Assembly (NCBI RefSeq): GCF_010093815.1
Contig: NW_022985553.1
Span: 1,212,133-1,276,132 of the forward strand
Length of the DNA: 64,000 nt
DNA from: Pseudovirgaria hyperparasitica
Lineage: Eukaryota; Ascomycota; Dothideomycetes; Acrospermales; Acrospermaceae
Direction of reading: 5' to 3'
Positions 13,051 to 22,352 of the stretch are shown here, piece by piece; within the stretch, counting starts at the first letter, position 1; the number at the start of each line of letters is the position of its first letter. Below the pieces are notes generated by a model that did not search any database, was not told where the DNA came from, and worked only from the letters and a program-made list of their open reading frames with translations. A program made the translations under genes and the position numbers.

Positions 13051-14196
13051 ATGACTGTGATTCCACCGGAGTTCACTGTGGCGGAGTTGAAGGAAGAGGA
13101 CAAGTACGAGGGTCGAGAGATTGATGCCAATATTGCTGCTAGTAAGTGAATCTCTCCTGTGACAGGGCTTGCTAATTCAATGAAGGTCTCCCTGAGGGTG
13201 TAGATGTCATTTGGGTATCTACATATGGCGCGACGCATTGGTCGATATCTACCAAGATTGACACGATCGTCAATGGTGAAGAGAAATCATTCTTCCTCAA
13301 GGAGTATCGCGACGTAAACGCAGAAGCAATGGTCAAGGCCGAGTATGAGTCTACGGCGGCACTCTATGCTATTTCCCCTCAGAACGTGCCTGAGCCTATT
13401 GGGTATGGCTCCTTTGCATCAGATGCTCAGCGATTCTTCTACGTCCAAGTATTCTGTGACATGAATGAAGATCTTCCTGAAGTAGACAACTTCGTCACCG
13501 TTCTGTCCAAGTTCCACGCAAAGCAGTCACCGGACGGGCAATTTGGATTCCATATAACTACATTCCAAGGCAACATTCCGCAGAACAACAGCTGGACCCA
13601 CACTTGGGAAGAATACTTCGCTCGCGGTCTGCAGGATATGATTGATAGGGAACGTAGCATCCAAGGTTCTGACCCGGAAATGACCGAGTTATCTGCCAAG
13701 CTAATGTCACATGTCGTGCCTCGACTCCTACGGCCAATGGAGACAGCTGGCAAACGAATCAAGCCAGTGTTGCTGCACGGTGATCTATGGCATGGCAACG
13801 TGAGCATCGATAATGTCTCTGGTGACCCGATCTTTTATGATGCTGGGAGCTTCTACGGACACGGAGAATATGATGCTGGCCCGTGGCGCGCGACGCGCTA
13901 CCGTTTCGACAAGACTCATCTGCGTGCTTATCACAAGCTGGTGGATATATCTGAGCCAGTGGAGGATCATGATGACAGAAATGCGTTGTATGCGTTGAAG
14001 AACGACCTTTTGGTGTCGTGTTGCTGGAAAAATACAAAATCCACACGGCAGCTGTATGTATCCGTGCTACTCATAACGTGTCCAATGACTGATGAATCAC
14101 AGTGCCATCAATGAAATGCGTCGTCTAGTCACAAAATATCCAGATGGCTACGAAGGCTATGTGGCGAGCAACAGCCAACCTGCAGCTGGTGCGTGA
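13051..14196 (+). CDS. Fructosamine/ketosamine-3-kinase-like protein
   Basis: Three exons (13051-13141, 13186-14053, 14103-14196; introns of 44 and 49 nt, the first with GCTAAT just before its AG) encode about 350 residues. The catalytic loop LLHGDLWHGN (about residue 225) and the metal-binding FYDAGSFYGHGEYD (DxG) identify the fructosamine kinase branch of the APH/choline-kinase fold. The N-terminal lobe reads FFLKEY, with the expected ATP-binding Lys, and FESTAALYAI-like spacing. Known members phosphorylate ketosamines on glycated proteins and so repair them; fungal paralogues are numerous and may have other targets. The C-terminal exon INEMRRLVTKYPDGYEGY restores the conserved end of the family. 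Confidence 0.85.
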
Positions 14197-14258
14197 GAAA
14201 TTTACTTACTGCCGTCAAGAATCAATGGCCAGATTTGTTTAGGTAGTCTTGGCAGATC

Positions 14259-15906
14259 CTATTCATTGATTATCTGCCGTGCCACGTTGTCTACTGTCTT
14301 ACGGGTCTGCCTTGCATTCCGCCAATTCATCCCTTTCCATCGCAGGATAAAGGTCATGACCACACTCAACAGTCCGGAGCTGATAGCCAAAGCTGTGAAG
14401 AAATACCCTGTACCTATACTATTCAAGAGAGGCTGCATGCCGGCTACCACAGCAGCGGAAAGCCCACAGCGTGTAATATTTCCTGCTGCTGCCGCTGTGC
14501 TAGCATATTCAGGACATATGTCCACTATAAGAGTGTTGTGCGTCTGAACTTTATGCTTAGCAGAACTCTGGAACTCACGCGACACCGATTACCTGGCATA
14601 AACATGTCGCGACAAACCCATGCAGAAACAACAGTACTAAAGCAGCACTGATATGAACCCTCTCTTCGAGAACCCAAGCATAAGCCACTAAGATGACCGT
14701 CGAGAAAGGAATGAGCAGCCACGACATTCGAGAACGAGCATTCTCGATTGGGAATGTTGACATGTTGTCACCTACCACTTTGTCGATGACAATGCTATTC
14801 TCTTTAGCAACTACTCTGTAGTTCCAGTCCAACAGCTTTCCGTTAACAAGACCGCCTACTATTACACCCGCTCCTATGGGTAAGTAGCAAAGCCCTACTT
14901 CAAGTTCACTCAAGCCATAAAGGTCCGTATAGATCTCAGGTATGGAAGCCTGGACACAATAGTAGACGGCATATGATACTGCACTAATGGTGAGTACGAC
15001 AGATGTATCCTTATGGAAACAAACCAAAAGAGCCTTAAAGGGGTTCGGCGCCACAAATTGAGGTTGTCCTGGCACGGTCACATCGACTGCCTCATGCCTC
15101 TTCCGCTGTGTACGTGTCTGTACCAGGGGCCGATTCCAAGCTGGCGCAGCAATACTTCCATTGCCAACGACACTTCGTCCAGTCTCTGGGAACACTGTCG
15201 CGAGAACGGCAAGAAAGACTGCTCCAACCATCACCAACAACCAAAACACCCATTTCCACCCAGCTTCAGCAACCACGACCCCGCCAATCAATGGCCCAAG
15301 AGTTGGACCCAGATTGGTCGCTATCATTGCCGGACCCAGCATACTGCCCCGTGTTGCAGGTGTGGCCACGTCTGCGATGACGCCGTAGCTTATAGCGACA
15401 GTTGCGGAGCATCCTAAGCTTTGCAGGCTTCGCAGGACCATAAGTGCAGCATAGTGCCTCTGTAGCGCCAATGCTAGATTCGCTGCCACGTAGATACTAA
15501 ACGTGAAAAGGTACACCGGACGGCGGCCCAGATTGTCTGCTAAATCGCCACAGAACGCAGGGGCGATTCCTTGCACGATGAGATACGTGGTGATGGTGAG
15601 ATTGATGCGGCTGGAGTCGACATGAACGGCTTGAGCTAGCTGTTTGAGGCACGGGAAGTATATGTTTGCGGTGAATGGGGAGAAGAACATGCTGCAGCCG
15701 ATTAAGTATGTTATAACGAGTCGTTCGCATTTTGTGAAGACTGTGTATGGTATTACTGGGTCCGGCCGGGCTCCTGGCTCCGTGTATGATTGATTTGATA
15801 TACCATGATGATGTTCCTGCTCTCCTGTTTTGCCAAACGTCTTCACCGCCAACTCTTTCTCCACAGAATTCGACATTTTCACTGTTGTGGGGGTGTTTTG
15901 GCTCAT
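14259..15906 (-). CDS. MFS transporter, DHA1-type drug/proton antiporter-like
   Basis: Exons 15906-14593 and 14543-14259 are joined by a 49-nt intron with a GTAATC donor; an apparently stronger GTGAGT a few bases further does not preserve frame. The product is about 532 residues. After a polar N-terminus of about 60 residues come alternating hydrophobic helices with the MFS motif A-like GDLADNLGRRPVY, and a long charged central loop (RTQRKRHE). The second half ends with THNTLIVDICPEYASTAAAAGN and terminal helices, as in fungal multidrug DHA1 (12-helix) transporters. It is likely at the plasma membrane, exporting small molecules. The substrate is not predictable. Confidence 0.86.
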
Positions 15907-16314
15907 ATTGCATCAGGGATTTGGTTCAAACTGAACGAGGAATCTTGAGGCAAGGCAATGTCGTTGGAGGTCTGTGTTTGAAAGCATAAATATATCGAAT
16001 TGTACCTCGAAGATCTTCTCGGCTGCGGGGTTTATCTTATGGGATCTGCCTGCAACATGAACGCAAGGGGGCTATAAGTTCAGCCTTATAGGCGTATTAT
16101 CAGGGCCGCTAGACCTAAGCCTCAGGGCCGCTAAGCCTAAGCTAGATTCTCCCAAGGCTGAAAAAGTGCCGACACCTTTCACGAGTACTCTCACTACAGC
16201 TCGCAGGCACTGACGACCTCCGCAACTCTTTTCTGTTGTGGCTGTAAGCTCAGTATGTATATGTATCACTAGCGAGTACAACTTCTGCATATCTAGTAGC
16301 TACGGCTGCAACTA
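15907..16314. other. Divergent promoter region between MFS transporter and HET gene
   Basis: About 400 bases between two divergent start codons, containing a 22-bp tandem repeat (16100-16143). No gene. Confidence 0.5.
16100..16143. repeat. 22-bp direct tandem repeat
   Basis: Units TCAGGGCCGCTAGACCTAAG.. (16100-16121) and TCAGGGCCGCTAAGCCTAAG.. (16122-16143) match at about 19 of 22 positions. They lie about 170 bases upstream of the HET gene start. Confidence 0.75.
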
Positions 16315-18332
16315 ATGAGAGAGGAGCTCCTGTCACGCCCTGGAGATCTCAGACCCGGGATGGCGACCTCGGAAGACTCTACTATGACTATGAAAAGTAT
16401 CTACCCTCAAGTCCCTTTACAACTTGGGCAACATTCGTTACGACTTTTGGAACTATATCCAGGAACAATCGAAACACCCTTACGGGGCGAGCTACGTCTT
16501 CGAGTCGACCAGACCAAGTACGAAGCCGTTTCTTGGTGCTGGGGAGAAGCTCAGTCTAGCGAGTACCCAAGCATATGTCTACAAGACGGCATATCAATAG
16601 CGATACGTCCCAATCTACACACAGCTTTGCGTCATCTCAGGCATTCGAGCGAGTCTCGACACTTGTGGGTCGACGCTATCTGCATTGACCAGGACAGTGA
16701 GCCAGAGAAGAATGATCAGGTACCACAAATGGCTCACATATACCAGGACGCAGATGGTGTGGTGATATGGTTAGGTGAGCCAAAGACAGGGGATATAGAT
16801 GCCATACCCTTTCTGCATACTATACACGAGAACTTGGACAACCTCGACGATTTCCTAGAGCGGGCCTGTTACGGGGAGAAATGGAATTCCCTGGCTACCA
16901 TGATGCGTTCGCCTTGGTTCTCACGAAAATGGGTCGTGCAAGAGGTCGCGCTCGCGAAGTGCGCCACCATACATTACGGGGCGTCTACCATATCATGGAA
17001 GCTGTTCTGCAACATTAATCAGTTGACCAAACGGCGAAGTGAGAAGCTTATGCGATACACCGGAAGCTATGAAGCTATTACGTCGATGGACCGCAGCGGT
17101 GCAATCGTACTGATAGCAATGGTGGAATCACTTTCTCGGCGTGATGGCGTGACAAGGCGCCTGCGCTACGATCTTGACACCGTAGTGCCTCTTCTAGCTA
17201 AACTGAAAGTCACGGTCTTACATGACCATATATTTGGAGTCCTTGCGTTGGCACGGGATGCTCCAAAAGCCGTTGCGGCGACCGAGACGACGAAACCGTT
17301 ATTGCCAATCGACTATGGACTCTCGTTCGAGGCCACTTGCAGAAACTTCCTCTCTTATGCGATCCAGAAATGTAACTCTCTGGACGTCCTATTTCTTCCC
17401 TGGATCTCGCCACAAGACGGCAATGATCTCCCATCGTGGATGCCAAAGAGACGTCTCGCTATAAAACGGCTTACATATCGATACAAACCCGGCGGACCTA
17501 GACTACGACCTTCCAATCAGATTTATACTTACTATCATCTTGTGGGCACATACGAGGATGCCAATGGCAGGCTAGTACCGCCAAGATATCCATATGAAGC
17601 TTCGTCAGGCATGCCATTTTCTGGCATTGACATAACGTGTCATCATACCATACGAAGTTTGAATCTGCACGGTTTCTCAGTCGGCTCAGTGACGAAAGTT
17701 AGTACCCACATGAGGCATCGTCTGCAAAGTCTCAGCATCCCGAAGGACTGGATTGAACTAGCAAACTGGCCAGTGTCAGAATCCGAGCACCCAGAACGTT
17801 TCTGGCGCACACTGATCGCGAATCGATGGGATACACAGGATGAAGTACAGGACTACTACAGCGAGGCATTCTCTTCAATCATGAGTTCCGAGCATACATT
17901 TGAGTTCAACAACCAGTCGGGTCAGGCCTTGTATTGGCGCCCCGGTGAATCTACCTTCACCAGTGAGTTAAAGAGACGTATCGCTGTGGTTCTCTTTCGA
18001 CGAAGGTTGATCCTAGCAACTTCAAACAGTGGTCCTGAGCTCCTCGGTCTTGCGCCTGAGGATTGCGAGGAGGGTGACCGTAAGTTATTTTGCTTTGCCA
18101 AGATTCGTTATCAGAACCCTCCTAACCACAAGCAGTGATATGTATTCTCAGAGGATGTAGTGTACCTATCATACTGCGAAAGAAGGATCTGCCGGATCAG
18201 AGCGACTGTTATGAAGTTATCGGCCCATGCTACGTACATGGCATAATGCAAGGCGAGGCTGTGGAAATGCTCAAGGATCGGACATACAATAGTTCTGAGC
18301 ATTTCACAGAGAGGACGTTTGAGGCTATATAA
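16315..18332 (+). CDS. Heterokaryon incompatibility (HET) domain protein
   Basis: Exons 16315-18079 and 18136-18332 (56-nt intron GTAAGT...AGCAG) give about 653 residues; an internal ATG at 16360 is an alternative start. The HET domain is clear: YEAVSWCWGE, LHTALRHLR, LWVDAICIDQD, EKNDQVPQMAHIYQDA, VVIWLG and SPWFSRKWVVQE in the canonical order. The C-terminal exon carries GD-ICILRGCSVPIILR and CYVHGIMQGEAV, the conserved tail of this family. HET domains mediate vegetative incompatibility and programmed cell death. Many copies per genome are normal, so an actual het locus is not implied. It lies 4 kb from the NLR-like gene, another allorecognition-type protein. Confidence 0.92.
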
Positions 18333-18452
18333 CTGGCTAGTATCAAGCAGAAGTCTCCTTTCTGGAGAGACAATGAATTGGTCTGTCTCCATGCCCGACA
18401 GGAGGATACAAACGATGTCTATACTATAGCATCTGTTTCTTCAAGGCCATAC

Positions 18453-18492
18453 CCCAACATGATGGTAACATATACCATTATATAATGTTGGG
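18453..18492. repeat. Nested inverted repeat / potential hairpin
   Basis: Outer arms CCCAACAT (18453-18460) and ATGTTGGG (18485-18492) enclose inner arms ATGGTA (18462-18467) and TACCAT (18473-18478). It lies 120 bases downstream of the HET stop codon. It could be a remnant of a small inverted-repeat element or a 3'-end structure. Confidence 0.7.
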
Positions 18493-18800
18493 CATGTAAC
18501 TGGCTCGGTCCAGTCATTGACTTGCAACACAACCTGGTCGTAGATTGATGGCGAATCAGTCAGTCCAATGGCAGGCTGATGGGTAACACTTTCTGTTGTT
18601 GTACTTGGGGGCCTGAGTGCTGACCCGAGATCCAGATATCATCCTATAGGCCTTCGGATCCGGCTTTAGCATAAGCGAGCCGACCAATAGCCAGGGGTAA
18701 GGATCCATGACCTTTACATTAGCGCCGGGAAAGTGAACGTTTATGGTACAATCTCACACATCGTCAGGATCCAGTGAACTAGCTACATTCCAGCAATACA

Positions 18801-18807
18801 TATAAAG
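18801..18807 (+). promoter_or_regulatory. TATA-like box of the sulfotransferase-like gene
   Basis: TATAAAG lies 59 bases upstream of ATG 18860, followed by a CA-rich leader typical of well-expressed fungal genes (CACAAACATACCC...CTCTCACAATG). Confidence 0.55.
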
Positions 18808-18859
18808 CCTCAAATTCAACCCAGAACAACCACAAACATACCCTTCAACAACTCTCACA

Positions 18860-19645
18860 ATGCGCTTCGTGTCCAAACCCCAAGACACCTACCCCACAGG
18901 CACCGGCCCCAAGGTCATCGCCGCAGGCCTCCCCCGCTGTGCCACAAGCTCCCTCCAGACCTCCTTCGAGCAACATCTCGGCTACGGGCCATGCATGCAC
19001 TTCGCGCGCATCGCGCCATACGCCGAGCGCCTGCGTCTCGTCCGCAGCATGGCACTCGAGCGGGACAAGGCCACCCGGCAAGCCATGCTACGCACACTCT
19101 TCGACGTGGTCAACTCCTCGGCCGACTTCCCCGGGATGTGGTTCATCGAAGATCTGGTGGAGATGTATCCAGACGCACAGATTATCCTCAATAAGCGGCG
19201 CAGCGGCACCGAGTGGCACAAGTCGTTCATGGACACGATATACTGGTTCTCGGTCCCGAATGGGGTGTATGCGTGGGCTGCGTGGCTGGTGGAGACGGAT
19301 CGCGAGCAGGTCAACCTGTTTCGCGTGTTCTATAGTCAGTTGCCGGAGAGGTATGGGGTGGAGGATTGGTGTCCTGAGATGATGGATCGGCATTCCGAGT
19401 TGGTGAGGAGGGTAGCAAGGAAGCATGGGAAGGAGGTGTTGGAGTGGGAGCCGGCTGATGGGTATGAGCCGATATGCAAGTTTTTGGGCAAGGATGTTCC
19501 GGCGGAGCCGTTTCCGAGGACGAATGAGACGGCGGATATACTGTTTATTCAGAAGTTCTTGCTTGTTAGGGGGCTGGCGTATTGGTTGGCTGCTCTGGCG
19601 ACGCCTGTAGCTGTGTTTTATGCTGTTCGACAGCTTTTGTTCTAA
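18860..19645 (+). CDS. P-loop sulfotransferase-like protein with C-terminal membrane tail
   Basis: Intron-less, 261 residues. The start KVIAAGLPRCATSSLQTSFE matches the PAPS-binding P-loop style (GLPRxGTSSL) of the fungal Sulfotransfer_4 family, here with Cys-Ala in place of Gly/Gly-Thr residues. FPGMWFIEDLVEMYPDAQIILNKR and W-HKSF follow as in the family. The conserved NETADILF segment precedes a C-terminal hydrophobic helix (LAYWLAALATPVAVFYAV) that should anchor it in a membrane. The family is annotated by similarity to sulfotransferases. The true acceptor, and even catalysis, are unproven for most fungal members. The strong 5' context ACTCTCACAATG supports the start. Confidence 0.83.
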   Translation: MRFVSKPQDTYPTGTGPKVIAAGLPRCATSSLQTSFEQHLGYGPCMHFARIAPYAERLRLVRSMALERDKATRQAMLRTLFDVVNSSADFPGMWFIEDLVEMYPDAQIILNKRRSGTEWHKSFMDTIYWFSVPNGVYAWAAWLVETDREQVNLFRVFYSQLPERYGVEDWCPEMMDRHSELVRRVARKHGKEVLEWEPADGYEPICKFLGKDVPAEPFPRTNETADILFIQKFLLVRGLAYWLAALATPVAVFYAVRQLLF

Positions 19646-19813
19646 GTTATGATAGCTGGTCATTTGGACTATATTCGTTATCGTTAGAATGTGTATGAGC
19701 TGATATGACCGTGGCTCCAGATTAATCAGAACAACATGGCATAATATATTGATCCGACCGAGATTCAATACGGTTATCATTGAATATTCGACATTACTAT
19801 ATATATTCCGAGG

Positions 19814-21526
19814 TCAGTGTATCGTCACGCCCCCAGGTAGTTCAAGAACCTGAGGATCGGCCTTCGGATGACAAGGCTCAAGCACTGCTTGCCCACTGGG
19901 TGCCTCAGCCAGGCACAAGGCCGAATTCCCAGCCATCAGATTTCCTGTCTGATAATAGGTCCATACATTTCCGGTTTCTGCATGACATGCTGTGGCTTTC
20001 AAGTTGCCGCGTTCATTGTGGCCCAAGCAAGTATCTCTGGCTCCAAGAGTGGTAAGAGCGCCTTGGGCTGTCGTCTGCCAGATCTGTTCGTCGCTAGCGT
20101 TACAGGTCTCGAATTGTGCGCCTAACCGTGTGGTAGTCAGACAATGGCCTGTGTAGGTGTTGAATATCATTCCCGTTGGGGTAATGTCGAGTTTGGGTGC
20201 GTGTCTGCCTCGGATGCGAAGCACAGCTGTCGAATGTGAGGGTCTCTCGTGCAGCGAGATGGACTTCGATACAGTAAATGTTTTGCCTGTCCAGAGATCT
20301 TTCACGCTATAAGAATGATCAGGGGATATCCCAACCCGCTCGAGAGGAATCAATGTTGAGTTTGTGTTGTTGCCACGATTCAGTACGGTAAGCAGTCGGT
20401 CACCGTTCTCGAGGCTTTTGGTCAGAACATCCCAGTAGCCATCCTGAGAGACCAATGTAGCTTGCAAGCACAGAGAGTCTTGGTCTACGGCGATGATGTC
20501 CTTGTTGCTCAGGTATTTGATATCACTTTCGGGTAGCTCTGGAATGTACGCTGAAATGATTAGTGGTGCCGAGAAACTGGCCCACAGCGAGAAATGCGAC
20601 CGTTTTTCTTCTTCAGTCAGATCCGGAAAAGGAATCAGAAAGTCGGGGTCGTTGTAGAAGCCACACTTTTGCTGGTATCGCGCAAGTTCGGTATTATGGC
20701 CGTAGTTGGTCATGATACTGTCCCAATGACCGCCCGGCTCAAAAATCCCGTCAAAGCCCCATATCTTCACATCGTTGGAGTGCCGTGCTAGCTCGCCGTA
20801 CTCGGGCATGTACTTCATGATCGTGTACCAGTCAGTGTTATTGCTGTGTGGAGGCGTTTGAAAATCTGGAGAGAAGTATGCAGGTGCAGACTCAGAAAAC
20901 ACTAATGGCTTATCTAATGCTTCCAATGCTTTGTGCCATTTTTCATACAAGACGCGATACTGCTCGACCTTAGGTCGAGGGTCTGTGTTATTGATGACAT
21001 TGCAGCCGTCGAGCTTTAGATAGTCGATGCCCCAAGCTTCAAACGTTTTTGCATCGAGGTCCTCATAGTCTCTTGATCCAGGATAGCCTCCACAAGTAAG
21101 ATTACCAGCATCTTGGTAGATACCATATTTAAACCCACGCTCGTGTAAGTACTCGCCAAGCCAGATTAGTCCATCCGGAAAGAGCGTCGAGTTCCAGACG
21201 AGTGATCCATTCTCAGCTCTGGAGTATTCCAACCAACAGTCATCAATATTGATGTATTCATAGCCAGCGTCAAGCAAGCCATTCTCAAGCATGGCATCTG
21301 CAGTATCAGTGAAAAGCGTCTGATTGAGGTCGCACATGAAGCGTGCCCAGTTGTTGAATCCCATCGGGGGGCGTGGCTGTATTGCTGGATCTTGAACTGT
21401 AGACCATACCATGGCTGGCAACTGGCCAAGCAGCATTGATAAGAGGACGAAAGTCATCGCTATTTGCAGTAGAAGGATGAAAAAAACAATGGTCCACAGA
21501 CCTGGATGACAGGAGACGCTCTTCAT
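19814..21526 (-). CDS. GH27 alpha-galactosidase with C-terminal ricin-B-like domain
   Basis: Single exon, 570 residues. A hydrophobic segment (about residues 10-38) acts as signal peptide or signal anchor; it is longer than a usual signal peptide. The catalytic domain starts PRPPMGFNNWARFMCDLNQ and contains INIDDCW, YGIYQDAGNLTCGGYPGS and the nucleophile motif YLKLDGCN. RHSNDVKIW probably carries the acid/base Asp. The last ~130 residues (GHCLTTTRLG, ASDEQIWQT, CLGHNERG, NVWTYYQ) look like a ricin-type lectin domain, as in fungal AglB-type enzymes. Expected role: hydrolysis of terminal alpha-1,6-galactose from galactomannan or raffinose-type sugars outside the cell. Several N-glycosylation sequons (NLT, NST) fit secretion. 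Confidence 0.92.
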   Translation of the reverse strand: MKSVSCHPGLWTIVFFILLLQIAMTFVLLSMLLGQLPAMVWSTVQDPAIQPRPPMGFNNWARFMCDLNQTLFTDTADAMLENGLLDAGYEYINIDDCWLEYSRAENGSLVWNSTLFPDGLIWLGEYLHERGFKYGIYQDAGNLTCGGYPGSRDYEDLDAKTFEAWGIDYLKLDGCNVINNTDPRPKVEQYRVLYEKWHKALEALDKPLVFSESAPAYFSPDFQTPPHSNNTDWYTIMKYMPEYGELARHSNDVKIWGFDGIFEPGGHWDSIMTNYGHNTELARYQQKCGFYNDPDFLIPFPDLTEEEKRSHFSLWASFSAPLIISAYIPELPESDIKYLSNKDIIAVDQDSLCLQATLVSQDGYWDVLTKSLENGDRLLTVLNRGNNTNSTLIPLERVGISPDHSYSVKDLWTGKTFTVSKSISLHERPSHSTAVLRIRGRHAPKLDITPTGMIFNTYTGHCLTTTRLGAQFETCNASDEQIWQTTAQGALTTLGARDTCLGHNERGNLKATACHAETGNVWTYYQTGNLMAGNSALCLAEAPSGQAVLEPCHPKADPQVLELPGGVTIH

Positions 21527-22352
21527 GGTATCATTAGCAACAGATGAACCTTAAGAGCAGACAACCCCGCATCAGGCCCCTCGTGATGATGCAGAAAGGA
21601 TGGCTGATGCAACCATGTAGTGTAATGTTCCGACGGGTCTTAGACTGCGATGTTATGCATTGGAAGAATGCATGTCGGTTACTCGATCCATGCCTGACTG
21701 TTGATGCTTGCGGGGTTTCTGCCTGAGGCATGATATGTGCCTGGAGGCGTCACGTGCTCAGCCTCGTCTTTGCCATGACCTCCTGATTCTTTCCTTTCAT
21801 GCGAGATCATCATGTCATCTACTTTTCATCCTTGCCTCATCATGGAAGTCATTTTAAACCTCTGGTGTATTGTGTCGAGGTGCTGTAAGCCCTTAGTCTG
21901 CGATCCTCACGCCTGGATTACAGTGTGCCAGACCGATGTCGTGCGAAAGAAATACCCAGTCGGTTGCCCCCAGAGGTCGTGAAACTGCTCAGTTGAGTCA
22001 CCGGTAAGACTTGATTTGTGTCAATATAGGGGATAGCGAGTTAATCTCGGATCATATAATGCTACGTGAAGTATCACATACGGCGTAATTATAATGTGGA
22101 GCCAGTCATCATATCGGCAAATCGGTAATTCGTTGTGCGGTTACCCCTGGCATATCTACAAATAGTCTTCTGTGTCACGGGCTAACAGGAACCACAAATC
22201 CCAGCAATTAGTCAAGTTCCGCTCGATGGGGTCCGTTAATGACGCGTACTGCGATCCTCGCATGTACAACATCTGGGTGTTGACAATGTGTCGACGTCTT
22301 GTGGATACTTGAATCCAAACCTCGGGCAAGCCACGCACATCAGAATACCGCG
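21527..22352. other. Divergent intergenic region between GH27 gene and P450
   Basis: About 825 bases between divergent starts. Only short unremarkable ORFs. Confidence 0.5.

Larger units (their letters stand above)
18333..18859. other. Intergenic region and sulfotransferase-like gene promoter
   Basis: Contains a nested inverted repeat (18453-18492) and a TATA-like element (18801) followed by a C/A-rich leader. No coding sequence recognised. Confidence 0.5.

Noticed and set aside
14544-14580. Stronger GTGAGT donor (near 14577) for the first MFS intron
   Set aside because: It gives an out-of-phase junction; the GTAATC donor at 14592 keeps the frame and the family sequence TCLCQ-THNTLIVD.
19088-19780. 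230-codon minus-strand ORF opposite the sulfotransferase-like gene
   Set aside because: It is the antisense shadow of a gene with strong motifs, promoter and start context; composition is Arg/Leu/His/Pro-rich with no domain.
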